Source: Alphaproteobacteria bacterium
Lineage (GTDB): Bacteria; Myxococcota_A; UBA796; UBA2385
Assembly (NCBI GenBank): GCA_020632755.1
Contig: JACKEY010000028.1
Coordinates: 1 to 34,058, forward strand
DNA length: 34,058 nucleotides
Direction of reading: 5' to 3'
Part shown: one piece after another, positions 24,294 to 31,981 of the stretch
Layout of the letters: the number at the start of each line of letters is the position of its first letter
How positions within the stretch are numbered: the stretch's first letter is position 1
The notes under the pieces: generated by a model
What the model saw: only the letters and a program-made list of their open reading frames with translations
Database searches by the model: none
Told to the model about the DNA's origin: nothing
Program-made: the position numbers and the translations under genes

Positions 24294-24926
24294 CTACTTC
24301 CGGACGAAGGTCTGCTTCTTGGACGGATCGTTGGCGTCGGTCAGCTCGATGGTCTTCTCGTCCTTGAAGGTGATGGTGGACGAGTCTTCCTTGCCGTCGG
24401 CGTCGGTGGTCTTGAGGGTGACGCTGGTGTCGGTCTCGGACTCGACGACGTAGGTCGCCTTCTCGACGGTCGGGCCGGCCTTGAAGGTCATCTCCTTGTC
24501 GGACACGGTCAGGGTCGCGCTGCCGAGGGCCTTGGCGGTCTCCTCCATCTCCTTGACCTTGGGATCGCTCGGGTCCTGGGCCTTGGCGGCGCCGATGAAC
24601 GCGACCATCATCTTCTCGTCGTCGGTCAGGTTCATCTTGGTCATGTCCTCTTCGGTCGGCGCCGGGTCCTTCAGGGCGAGCTGGAGGACTTCCACCGAGC
24701 GCTTCTCTTCGTCGGAGAGGGAGATGGCCCACTCGCCCTGGAGCTTGACAGAGGCCTTGGCGTCGGCGGCGGGGGCCTTGTCGGCACCGGCCTTGTCACC
24801 GTGGTCGTCGCCCTTGGCGTGGTCGCCGGCGGCTGCGCCGTCGGTGCCGGCGTCGGGGGTGTCGGTCTCACCGCAGCCGGTGACGAACAGGAGGGCGGCG
24901 AAGGAGCCGAACAGGATGCGCTTCAT
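24294..24926 (-). CDS. Predicted lipoprotein, 210 aa
   Basis: MKRILFGSFAALLFVTGC has lipobox V-T-G-C18. An Asp/Gly/His/Lys-rich linker (residues 20-55, GDHAKGDDHGDKAGADKAP) leads to a beta-rich domain: VKLQGEWAISLSDEEK, then KEMTFKAGPTVEKATYVVESETDTSVTLKTTDADGKEDSSTITFKDEKTIELT. The strand pattern with GEW...L near its start and a final TFVRK resembles small lipocalin-like lipoproteins, but no specific family can be named. The His/Asp linker could bind metal. It has its own candidate promoter and a leader of about 85 nt with a perfect 8-bp hairpin. Its 3' end is closed by the strong bidirectional terminator. Confidence 0.85.
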   Translation of the reverse strand: MKRILFGSFAALLFVTGCGETDTPDAGTDGAAAGDHAKGDDHGDKAGADKAPAADAKASVKLQGEWAISLSDEEKRSVEVLQLALKDPAPTEEDMTKMNLTDDEKMMVAFIGAAKAQDPSDPKVKEMEETAKALGSATLTVSDKEMTFKAGPTVEKATYVVESETDTSVTLKTTDADGKEDSSTITFKDEKTIELTDANDPSKKQTFVRK

Positions 24927-24966
24927 GGGGGAACTCCACCCGGCCTGTGGGGACGCATCGCGGGGC

Positions 24967-24987
24967 GGTGGGCACTTCCTGCCCACC
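24967..24987. repeat. Perfect 8-bp hairpin in the leader of the lipoprotein at 24926
   Basis: GGTGGGCA and TGCCCACC flank a 5-nt loop. On the minus strand it is about 40 nt before the start codon, where it could protect or regulate the mRNA. No T-run follows. Confidence 0.6.
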
Positions 24988-25017
24988 CGGCCAGGGGCCC
25001 CGGCGCGAGAACAGCGG

Positions 25018-25047
25018 CGGCTAACGGGAGCGCCGCGCGTGCGCCAA
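25018..25047 (-). promoter_or_regulatory. Candidate promoter for the lipoprotein at 24926
   Basis: On the minus strand TTGGCG (25047-25042) and TAGCCG (25023-25018) are 18 nt apart. The implied start near 25011 gives a leader of about 85 nt that includes the hairpin at 24967-24987. Confidence 0.4.
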
Positions 25048-25091
25048 ACGATCGTCACGCTGGGATATTGCCCGGCCGCCCTGGAGGACGA

Positions 25092-25958
25092 CTGAGCACC
25101 GAGCGCCACCCGGCCACCGTGCCCGTGTTGATCGTGGCCGTCTCGGCCATCAGCGCCGCCGCCGTGCTGGTCCGGCTGGTGCCCGATCTGCCTGCGCCCG
25201 TCGTGGCCCTGTGGCGCTGCGGCATGGTCGCCCTGCTGCTCGCGCCCGCGCTCAAGCGCCCGGCCCGCCGCGAGCTGTTGCTGACCGCCCTGGCCGGCCT
25301 GGCGCTGGCCCTGCACTTCTGGACCTGGTTCGAGTCCCTGCGGCACACGACCGTGCTGCGCTCGACCGTGCTGGTCTGCCTGTCGCCCGTGTGGACCGCC
25401 CTGCTGGAGCGGCTGTTCCTGGGCCACCGGACCACCGCCCGGTACTGGGCGGGGGTGGCCGTGGCCCTGGGCGGCATCGGCGCCATGGCGGCCGCGGCAC
25501 CGCCGGCCGGCGCGTCGGGGCCACTCGGCGACGCACTGGCCGTGCTCGGCGGCATGCTGGCCGGCGTCTACCTGGTGTCGGGGCGCGCCGTGCGCCAGCG
25601 CATGGGGATCTTCAGCTACGGCAGCATGGTCAGCGGCTTCGCGGCCCTGTGGCTGCTGCCCGTCGTGCTGCTGCTGCCCGGCGAGCCGGCCGCCCTGTGG
25701 GACTTCCCCGGCCGCACCTGGCTGGTGCTGCTGGCGATGGCCGCGGGCCCCCAGTTCCTGGGCCATGTCGGCCTGAACTTCGCGGTGCGCTACCTGCCCG
25801 CCGCGGTGGTCTCGCTGGTCGTGCTGCTCGAGCCCGCCGGCGCCGCCGCCCTGGCCGGGCTGGTGCTCGGCGAGTGGCCGGGCCCCGGCGAGTGGGCCGG
25901 CGCCGCGCTGATCCTGGTGGGCGTGGCGGTGGCTACCGCCCGGCGTCGAGGGGGCTGA
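25092..25958 (+). CDS. DMT-superfamily (EamA) transporter, probable CTG start, 288 aa
   Basis: About ten hydrophobic segments in two similar halves, the EamA layout of drug/metabolite exporters. Typical features are the early SAISAAAVLVRLVPDLPAPVVALWRCG, HFWTWFESLRHTTVLRSTVLVCLSPVWTALLERLFLGHR at the end of the first half, and YLPAAVVSLVVLLEPAGAAALAGLVLGEWPG at the end of the second. No ATG, GTG or TTG lies near the expected N-terminus, but GGAGG-acga stands in front of CTG 25092, matching the spacing used by other genes here. GTG 25119 is the fallback. The 3' end overlaps the convergent lipoprotein gene by 26 bp. The transported substrate cannot be read from the sequence. Confidence 0.88.
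   Translation: MSTERHPATVPVLIVAVSAISAAAVLVRLVPDLPAPVVALWRCGMVALLLAPALKRPARRELLLTALAGLALALHFWTWFESLRHTTVLRSTVLVCLSPVWTALLERLFLGHRTTARYWAGVAVALGGIGAMAAAAPPAGASGPLGDALAVLGGMLAGVYLVSGRAVRQRMGIFSYGSMVSGFAALWLLPVVLLLPGEPAALWDFPGRTWLVLLAMAAGPQFLGHVGLNFAVRYLPAAVVSLVVLLEPAGAAALAGLVLGEWPGPGEWAGAALILVGVAVATARRRGG
25925..25940. terminator. Short hairpin at the overlapping 3' ends of the DMT and lipoprotein genes
   Basis: GGCGGT (25925-25930) and ACCGCC (25935-25940) flank GGCT. The minus-strand stop codon (25933-25935) is at the loop/stem edge. The hairpin is inside the DMT coding region, so any terminator function would be for the lipoprotein transcript only. Confidence 0.3.
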
Positions 25959-26844
25959 CCACCGCGCCGGCCGGGCGCGAGAACTCGGCCACGGGGATCG
26001 GCTCGCCCAGCACGAAGCCGCCTGCCGTGATGGCGGTCACCTGGTCGCCCGGGACCTGGGCGTCGGCGTCCCAGCGGAAGGTGTCGTAGCGGCCCGCCAG
26101 GGTGAGCGGCCCGACGGCCACGGGGTCGCTGTAGACCATCAGCTTCTCGGGGCTGTGCCCGCCGTCGGGGAAGAAGCCCGGGAAGCTCACGACGTAGCGC
26201 AGCCCGCCGACCCGCCCGGTCTCGGGGTGCAGGTACAGGACGTAGTAGTCGTCAGGGGCATCGCCCACGCCGTCGTCGAAGCGCGCGCGCACGACGCGGT
26301 GTTCGACCCCGCCCAGCTCGGCGTCGGGCAGCCGCTCCAGCCGCACCCCCGGGTCGGCGAGCACGAAGGGCATGCCCACGAAGTAGTACGGCGTCAGCGC
26401 CCAGAAGCGCGCCGTGCTGGGGAAGGCGTCCGGCCCGGGTGCGATCCACGCTTCGGTCCCGTCCCAGCCCAGCAGCGCGCGCTCTTCCGGCGGCAGCGAG
26501 GCCGGCAGCTCTTCCTGGAGCGCCCGCGACGACCACAGGTCGATGCGGTTGTGCGTGAACATGCGGCGGTCGGGCTGGTCGAGGGGCGCGTAGTCGAAGT
26601 CGAACTGCAGGGTGCCGGCGCCGTGCCAGGCCGCCAGCCCGCCGTGGGCTTCGATGGCCCGCCACAGCAGCCGGCCGGCTTCGCTGTCCTGCAGCCGCGC
26701 CTTGGCGTCGGCCACCCGCGCCTGCACATCGGCGGCCGCGACCGGCCCGACCGCGGGCGCCAGGGCCGCCGGGTCGAGGGGAGGGGCAGGCGCAGGAGGC
26801 GGCGGGTCGACCGCGCAGGCGAGCAGGAGGAGCAGGATGGACAT
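25933..26844 (-). CDS. Predicted lipoprotein, 303 aa, unknown fold
   Basis: The protein starts MSILLLLLAC, with lipobox L-L-A-C10, and then a Pro/Ala linker. The segment SEAGRLLWRAIEAHGGLAAWHGAGTLQFDFDYAPLDQPDRRMFTHNRIDLWSSRALQE opens a beta-rich domain of 240 residues. The HGG-x-x-x-W opening followed by antiparallel strands (YYVLYLHPETGRVGGLRYVVSFPG, LAGRYDTFRWDAD) is reminiscent of LolA-like lipid-binding barrels, but this is a weak impression. The start is ATG 26844, with GTG 26850 two codons upstream as alternative. It lies 28 nt after the thioesterase gene and is probably co-transcribed. Its last 26 bp overlap the DMT gene on the other strand, and its stop lies within a GGCGGT/ACCGCC hairpin at 25925-25940. 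Confidence 0.8.
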   Translation of the reverse strand: MSILLLLLACAVDPPPPAPAPPLDPAALAPAVGPVAAADVQARVADAKARLQDSEAGRLLWRAIEAHGGLAAWHGAGTLQFDFDYAPLDQPDRRMFTHNRIDLWSSRALQEELPASLPPEERALLGWDGTEAWIAPGPDAFPSTARFWALTPYYFVGMPFVLADPGVRLERLPDAELGGVEHRVVRARFDDGVGDAPDDYYVLYLHPETGRVGGLRYVVSFPGFFPDGGHSPEKLMVYSDPVAVGPLTLAGRYDTFRWDADAQVPGDQVTAITAGGFVLGEPIPVAEFSRPAGAVVSPLDAGR

Positions 26845-26872
26845 GCCCACCGCTATCGGGCCCAGCGCCCGG

Positions 26873-27673
26873 TCACAGGCCGAGGCCCAGCAGCGCGGCG
26901 AGGTCCCCGGCCACGTGGCGGCGCAGGGTGGTGACGCGGGCACAGACCTGGCCGGCGTCGTCGAGCAGCTCGTGGGCGAAGGCCCAGGCGTCGCCGGCCC
27001 GGCCGACACAGGTCGTGGTCACCGTGACCTGCCGCGGGGCGTCGGCGCCGCGCTTGAAGGTGACGTGCTCGGCCACCGGCACGATGCCCTGGGGATCCGC
27101 GCCGGCGGCGTGCAGGGCGCGGGCGAGGGACTCGTCGGCGAAGTCGACGTACTGGGGGTGGTTGACGTGGGCGAGGGGGTCCATCCACACGTGCCAGACG
27201 GTGAAGCTGAAGGCGAAGACGGGCACGGGAGGGTCGAGGAGGTCGAGCTCGGGCAGCTCGATGGAGGGCTCGTCGGGGTGCTCGACGGGCAGGGCGTCGA
27301 GCAGGGCCTGGGGGGCCCGGCAGGGCCGCAGCGAGGCGTCGGTGTGCACCCACTGCTGGGTGCAGGAGGCGACCGGCGTGCCGTCGGGCAGGGAGAGGCG
27401 GATCTGGCGCTTCGTCAGCGTGGCCCGGCGGAAGTCGTGCACCCAGGTGCGCGCCTGCAGGGCCTGGCCGTAGGGCACCTCGCGGTGGTGCTGCACGGTC
27501 ATGCCGTAGACGACGAAGCTGGTGCCGGTCTCGCGGTAGCGCTCGGGCGGCCAGCCGACGGCGGCCGAGGCCTGGACGGCGATCTCCTGGAAGAGGCGCC
27601 AGATCTCGCTGCCGCGGGCGACCTCGCGGGGGCCGGCGCCGTGCCGGGGGATGCCGATGACGAGCTCGTGCAC
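26873..27673 (-). CDS. Double-hotdog acyl thioesterase-like protein, 266 aa
   Basis: Two hotdog domains in tandem. In the first, VHELVIGIPRHGAGP, EIWRLFQEIAVQASAAVGW and TSFVVYGMTVQHHREVPYGQALQARTWVHDFRRATLTKRQIRL resemble acyl-ACP/acyl-CoA thioesterases. In the second, FTVWHVWMDPLAHVNHPQYVDFADESLARAL carries the HVNHPQYVDF segment that marks the hotdog catalytic helix and loop. Such enzymes release fatty acids from their thioester carrier. GTG 27673 is chosen for AAGGAGG-ccccc in front; upstream in-frame codons lack a ribosome site. It shares a unit with the lipoprotein downstream and is divergent from the FemAB-like gene. Along with the desaturase at 7100, it suggests active lipid tailoring in this region, though the genes are 19 kb apart. 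Confidence 0.85.
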   Translation of the reverse strand: MHELVIGIPRHGAGPREVARGSEIWRLFQEIAVQASAAVGWPPERYRETGTSFVVYGMTVQHHREVPYGQALQARTWVHDFRRATLTKRQIRLSLPDGTPVASCTQQWVHTDASLRPCRAPQALLDALPVEHPDEPSIELPELDLLDPPVPVFAFSFTVWHVWMDPLAHVNHPQYVDFADESLARALHAAGADPQGIVPVAEHVTFKRGADAPRQVTVTTTCVGRAGDAWAFAHELLDDAGQVCARVTTLRRHVAGDLAALLGLGL

Positions 27674-27729
27674 GGGGGCCTCCTTCGCTGCACGCGGGGG
27701 CCTCCCCTCGCAGGGCGCCCGCACGCGGC

Positions 27730-27735
27730 TAAGAC
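27730..27735 (+). promoter_or_regulatory. Putative -10 hexamer TAAGAC, 6 nt before the GTG at 27742
   Basis: The start codon lies exactly six bases past the hexamer and no Shine-Dalgarno is present, as expected for a leaderless transcript. The same spacing occurs at 9690-9702. Confidence 0.45.
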
Positions 27736-27741
27736 GCCAGC

Positions 27742-28953
27742 GTGTCCTCCTCCACCTCCCCTCCCCCCGCAGGCCCCTCCTCCCAGGGCCGCCTGACCGT
27801 CGAGCTGGTCGACCAGATCGACCGCGTGCCCGCCGCGGACTGGGACGCGCTGACGTCCCCCGACGATCCGTTCACGACCCACGCCTTCCTGTCGTGCATG
27901 GAAGAGAGCGGCAGCGTCGGCCGCCGCAGCGGCTGGATGCCCCAGCACGTCGTGGTGCGCGACGGCGACGCCCTGGTCGCGGCCATGCCCCTGTACGTGA
28001 AGGGCCACAGCTACGGCGAGTACATCTTCGACTGGGGCTGGGCCGACGCCGCCCAGCGCGCCGGCATCCGGTACTACCCGAAGCTCGTCTCCGCCGTGCC
28101 CTTCACCCCGGCCACCGGCCCGCGGCTGCTGGTCGGCGCGGCCACGGGCGAGCGCCGCGACGCCCTGCGCCGGGCCCTGCTGTCGGGCGCCCTGCACCTG
28201 GCCAAGGCCGTCGAGGCGAGCTCGCTGCACGTGCTGTTCTGCACCCGCGACGAGCGCGACGCCCTGCAGCAGGTCGGGCTCATCGGCCGCACGACCCACC
28301 AGTTCCACTGGCACAACCAGGGCTATGCCGACTTCGACGCCTGGCTGTCGACCTTCCGCAGCCGCCGCCGCAAGGAGACCCGCCGCGAGCGCCGCCTGCC
28401 GCCCGGCGTCGTCGTCCACGACCTGCGCGGGGACGAGCTCAGCGCCACCCAGCGGGCCCACGTGCGGGCCTTCTACGAAGACACCTGCTTCAAGCGCGGC
28501 GGCGAGACCTACCTGACCCCGGCCTTCTTCTCGCTGTGCTGGACCCGGCTGTCGTCCATGACCCGCGTGCTGCTGGCCGAAGAAGCCGGCGAGCCCGTCG
28601 CCATGGCCCTGCTCTTCCAGCGCGGCCAGCACCTGTACGGCCGCTACTGGGGCTGCCGCCCCGACCACGAGGCCCTGCACTTCGAGCTCTGCTACCACCG
28701 CCCCATCGAGCTGTGCATCCAGGCCGGCTGGACCCGGTTCGAGGCCGGCGCCCAGGGCCACCACAAGCTCAAGCGCGGCCTGCTGCCCGCCGAGACCTGG
28801 TCGGCCCACTGGCTGGACCACGCCGGCCTGCACCGGGCGGTCGAGGACGCCTGCCACCGCGAGGCCGCCGCGGTGCAGCACCAGATCCAGGTGCTGGCCG
28901 CCCACGGCCCCGGTCACCGCGAGGAGGGGTCGGACCCCGAAGCGACGGGATAG
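27742..28953 (+). CDS. FemAB-like (DUF482/GNAT-fold) acyltransferase, 403 aa
   Basis: Matches the family annotated as peptidogalycan biosynthesis/recognition, a double-GNAT protein. Visible signatures are ADWDALTSPDDPFTTHAFLSCMEESGSVG near the N-terminus, YIFDWGWADAAQRAG, YYPKLVSAVPFTPATGPRLLVG, HNQGYADFDAWLSTFRSRRRKETRRERR in the centre and YGRYWGCRPDHEALHFELCYHRPIELCIQAGWTRFEAGAQGHHKLKRGLLP near the end. The last two are nearly diagnostic. Relatives are thought to transfer acyl or aminoacyl groups, but the physiological substrate is not settled. The GTG at 27742 sits directly after a -10-like TAAGAC with no Shine-Dalgarno, so the mRNA may be leaderless. The stop codon overlaps the -10 hexamer of the Rieske gene that follows 25 bp later. 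Confidence 0.92.
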   Translation: MSSSTSPPPAGPSSQGRLTVELVDQIDRVPAADWDALTSPDDPFTTHAFLSCMEESGSVGRRSGWMPQHVVVRDGDALVAAMPLYVKGHSYGEYIFDWGWADAAQRAGIRYYPKLVSAVPFTPATGPRLLVGAATGERRDALRRALLSGALHLAKAVEASSLHVLFCTRDERDALQQVGLIGRTTHQFHWHNQGYADFDAWLSTFRSRRRKETRRERRLPPGVVVHDLRGDELSATQRAHVRAFYEDTCFKRGGETYLTPAFFSLCWTRLSSMTRVLLAEEAGEPVAMALLFQRGQHLYGRYWGCRPDHEALHFELCYHRPIELCIQAGWTRFEAGAQGHHKLKRGLLPAETWSAHWLDHAGLHRAVEDACHREAAAVQHQIQVLAAHGPGHREEGSDPEATG

Positions 28954-28956
28954 CCT
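28951..28956 (+). promoter_or_regulatory. Putative -10 hexamer TAGCCT overlapping a stop codon, before the Rieske gene
   Basis: TAGCCT begins with the TAG stop of the FemAB-like gene and lies 22 nt before ATG 28979, which has GGAGG-accc. It would allow separate transcription of the Rieske gene. The same hexamer occurs before the lipoprotein at 32528. Confidence 0.4.
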
Positions 28957-28978
28957 GCCGGTCCCCGACGGAGGACCC

Positions 28979-29515
28979 ATGGGCATTCGCAGCTTCATCA
29001 AGCGCCAGCTGGGCCGCGGGGCCCCTGCCGCCCCCACCGCCCCCGCCGCCAGCGCGCCCGCCGAGAACCCCGCCGCCGCCGCCCAGGACCTGCTCAAGGC
29101 CATGGCCAGCGTGCCGCGGGAACCCGACGCCGAAGGCTTCGTCGCGATCTGCCCCAGCAGCGTCATCCCCGAAGGCGACGGCAACACCTTCAAGGTCGGC
29201 GACGTGCCGGTCGCCGCCTACCGCGTCCAGGGCAAGGTCTACGTCGTCGACGACGAGTGCACCCACGAGAACGGGCCCCTGGGCGAAGGCCACGCCGACG
29301 GCTTCGTCGTGACCTGCCCGTACCACGACTGGCGCTTCGACCTGCGCACCGGCGAGTGCCTGACCATGAAGGACCGGCAGATCTCCTGCTTCGCCGTCAA
29401 GGAAGCCGACGGCTTCGTCTGGGTGGGCAGCAAGATCCGCCACGGCGCCGCCGGACGCGGCGGCGAGCACGACGACGGGCTCAAGACCGTGCGGGTCGAT
29501 CCGCTGAAGCCCTGA
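28979..29515 (+). CDS. Rieske [2Fe-2S] ferredoxin-like protein, 178 aa
   Basis: Cluster ligands are in C94-T-H96 and C113-P-Y-H116, separated by 16 residues, within DECTHENGPLGEG and VTCPYHDWRFDLRTGECL. This is the arrangement of soluble Rieske proteins such as NirD and dioxygenase ferredoxins. The first 45 residues are an extra basic and then Ala/Pro-rich segment (MGIRSFIKRQLGRG, then AP repeats), which looks like a flexible tether. A basic amphipathic N-terminus might bind a membrane or partner. The likely job is electron transfer, but no oxygenase is next to it. ATG 28979 is fixed by GGAGG-accc. It is convergent with the PilT fusion gene, 27 bp apart. Confidence 0.93.
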   Translation: MGIRSFIKRQLGRGAPAAPTAPAASAPAENPAAAAQDLLKAMASVPREPDAEGFVAICPSSVIPEGDGNTFKVGDVPVAAYRVQGKVYVVDDECTHENGPLGEGHADGFVVTCPYHDWRFDLRTGECLTMKDRQISCFAVKEADGFVWVGSKIRHGAAGRGGEHDDGLKTVRVDPLKP

Positions 29516-29542
29516 TCGCGCAGCCCGGGCAGGCCGCGGGGC

Positions 29543-31855
29543 TCAGCGTCCCCAGCCGCCGCCGCCCCCGCCGCCCCCGCCGGCCGGTCCCTTGGTCGGC
29601 GCCCGGGTGGCCATCGTCGACGTCGTCGAGCGGCTGCGGGCCCGCGGATCCTGCTGGGTCTGGGCGTTGAGCGGGTCGCGCATGTAGCGCATGGCTTCCT
29701 GGCGATCGATGAGCCCGCGCCGCAGCAGCTCCTGGAGCGACTGGTCCAGCGGGATGTTGCCCTCGCGGCGGCCGGACTCCATCATCGACGCGGCCTGGTG
29801 CATCTTGTTCTCGCGCACCAGGTTCTTGATGGCGGCGGTGGCGACCAGCACCTCGAAGGCGGCCACGCGCCCCCCGGCATCGCGGCGCTTGAGCAGCCGC
29901 TGGCTCACGACGCCGACCAGCGACGAAGCCAGCTGGCTGCGGACCTGGGGCTGGGCGTGGCTCGGGAAGACGTCGACGATGCGGTCGATGGCCTGGACGG
30001 CTTCGTTGCTGTGCAGGGTCGCGAGCACCAGGTGGCCGGTCTCGGCGGCGGTGAGGCAGGACCCGATGGTCTCGAGGTCCCGCATCTCGCCGACCAGGAT
30101 GACGTCGGGGTCCTGGCGCAGGATGTACTTGAGCGCCGCCGGGAAGGAGTGGGTGTCGACCCCGATCTCCCGCTGGTCGATGGTCGCCAGCACGCCCTTG
30201 TGCACGTACTCGACCGGGTCCTCGATGGTCATGATGCGGCAGGCGCGGCTGCGGTTGATCTGGTCGACCAGGCAGGCGAGCGTCGTGCTCTTGCCGGAGC
30301 CCGTGGGGCCGACGACCAGCAGCAGGCCGTGGGGCTTCATGCCGAGCTCGATGACCGACCCCGGGATGCCGAGCTCCTCGTGGCTCGGGATCGAGCTCGC
30401 GATGGCCCGCAGGGCCGCGGCCATGAAGCTGCGCTGGAAGTAGGCGTTGACGCGGAACCGCCGCCGCTCGTCCAGGGCGATGGCGAAGTCGATCTCGCGG
30501 TCGAGCTCGTAGTCCTGGCGCTGCCGAGCGTTCATGATGCTGTGCAGCAGCATGCGCATGTCGTGCTCGGTCAGGTTGCTGCGGCCGAGCGGCACGAGCT
30601 CGCCGGAGATGCGCAGGATCGGCGGGCGCCCGGTGGTCAGGTGCAGGTCGCTGGCGCCCCGGCGGCTGACCTCGGACAGCAGGGTCTGCATGTCGAACTG
30701 GCCGGCGCCTTCGCCCACGCCGGCGACGGCCATGCTGCGCAGGGCATCGCTGCCGCTGGACATGCCCTTGAGGTTGAGCGCCAGCTCTTCGGGGGCGGTC
30801 GACGCCGCCATCGCGGCCTCGACGCTGACCTTCTCCTCCTTCACCAGCCGCAGCAGTGCGGCGTTGAAGGGCATGGACAGGCCGTCGGTGTTCGACCGCA
30901 GGTAGTCCTCGACCCCGTTGACGTCCTTCTCCTTGAGCAGCATCCGGACGGCGGGGGACGCGACCAGGATCTCGGTGGCGGCGGCGCGGCCCTTGCCGTC
31001 GACGGTCCGCAGCAGCCGCTGGGAGATGACGCCCTGCAGCGACAGGGACAGGTCGAAGGCGACCTGGTCGCGCTTGTGTTCGGGGAACAGGCTGATGAGC
31101 CGCTGCAGCGTCTGCGCGGCGTCGATGGTGTGCACGGTGGCCAGCACCAGGTGGCCGGTCAGGGCCGCCTGCATGGCGACTTCGGTCGTCTCTTCGTCGC
31201 GGAGCTCGCCGACCAGGATGACGTCGGGGCTCTGGCGCAGCACGAAGCGCAGGCCGGCCTTGAAGCTCGGCGTGTCGATGCCCACCTCGCGCTGGGTGAT
31301 GCGCGAGCGCAGGTCCCGGTGCACGTACTCGATGGGATCTTCGATGGTGACGATGTGGGCGTCACGCGTCGAGTTCATGTGGTGGATCATCGCCGCCAGG
31401 GTCGTGCTCTTGCCGGACCCGGTGGCGCCGGTCACCAGCACGAGGCCCCGGTGCCGGTCGGACAGCACCCGCACCGCTTCGGGCAGGCCCAGGCTGTCGA
31501 TGTCCAGGGCGCCGCTGGGCACCGCGCGGGCGACGATGCCCAGCCGCCGCTGCTCGTGGAAGGCGTTGATCCGGAAGCGCCGGCCGTCGGGCAGGGCCAG
31601 GCTGGCGTCGGCGTCGCCGGTGGACTGGTAGGCGTCCCACTCGTGCGGCGGCAGGCACTGGCGGAGCAGCTCCTCGATGTCCTCGCGGGAGATCGCCTCG
31701 CCCTTGAGCGTCCGCACCCGCCCGGCCATGCGTGCGGCAGGCAGCTTGCCTTCGTGCACGAAGAGATCGGAGGCGCCGCCGTTCTCCATCGCGGACAGCA
31801 GGTTCAGCAGGGTGGAGCGGCCCGAAGCCGCCCCCGGGGGGGTGGTTGTGCTCAT
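29543..31855 (-). CDS. Tandem PilT-type secretion/retraction ATPase fusion, 770 aa
   Basis: One polypeptide holds two complete PilT-like motor units. The first has GASDLFVHEG, Walker A GATGSGKS (143-150), the Asp box TIEDPIEYVH, Walker B VILVGELRDEET (213-223) and the His box TGHLVLATVHT. The second repeats all of these: GASDLHLTTGRPP (400-412), Walker A GPTGSGKS (516-523), TIEDPVEYVH, VILVGEMRDLET, TGHLVLATLHSNEA and AIKNLVRENKMHQ (675-687, like the AIRNLIRE motif of PilT). The first unit has AVRMLLKEKDV instead, more divergent, like PilU. Such ATPases power pilus retraction as hexamers. The C-terminus is a low-complexity tail with a run of Gly. The start is ATG 31855, with AGAGGG upstream and a promoter-like TTGCTC-17-TACCCT at 31874-31902. 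Natural PilT/PilU are separate proteins, so a fusion is unusual. Confidence 0.95.
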   Translation of the reverse strand: MSTTTPPGAASGRSTLLNLLSAMENGGASDLFVHEGKLPAARMAGRVRTLKGEAISREDIEELLRQCLPPHEWDAYQSTGDADASLALPDGRRFRINAFHEQRRLGIVARAVPSGALDIDSLGLPEAVRVLSDRHRGLVLVTGATGSGKSTTLAAMIHHMNSTRDAHIVTIEDPIEYVHRDLRSRITQREVGIDTPSFKAGLRFVLRQSPDVILVGELRDEETTEVAMQAALTGHLVLATVHTIDAAQTLQRLISLFPEHKRDQVAFDLSLSLQGVISQRLLRTVDGKGRAAATEILVASPAVRMLLKEKDVNGVEDYLRSNTDGLSMPFNAALLRLVKEEKVSVEAAMAASTAPEELALNLKGMSSGSDALRSMAVAGVGEGAGQFDMQTLLSEVSRRGASDLHLTTGRPPILRISGELVPLGRSNLTEHDMRMLLHSIMNARQRQDYELDREIDFAIALDERRRFRVNAYFQRSFMAAALRAIASSIPSHEELGIPGSVIELGMKPHGLLLVVGPTGSGKSTTLACLVDQINRSRACRIMTIEDPVEYVHKGVLATIDQREIGVDTHSFPAALKYILRQDPDVILVGEMRDLETIGSCLTAAETGHLVLATLHSNEAVQAIDRIVDVFPSHAQPQVRSQLASSLVGVVSQRLLKRRDAGGRVAAFEVLVATAAIKNLVRENKMHQAASMMESGRREGNIPLDQSLQELLRRGLIDRQEAMRYMRDPLNAQTQQDPRARSRSTTSTMATRAPTKGPAGGGGGGGGGWGR

Positions 31856-31873
31856 GCAGCCCTCTTCCCGCCG

Positions 31874-31902
31874 AGGGTACGGGTTGGGGGCGAGGGGAGC
31901 AA
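31874..31902 (-). promoter_or_regulatory. Candidate promoter for the double-PilT gene
   Basis: On the minus strand TTGCTC (31902-31897) and TACCCT (31879-31874) are 17 nt apart. The leader would be about 12 nt, containing AGAGGG before the ATG. Confidence 0.5.
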
Positions 31903-31981
31903 GCACGCGCCGGTGGCATCGGCGGCCCGCACGCGCCCGCCCCGGGCCCGAGGGCACGGAGCAGGGCGCGGGCGCGCGGGA

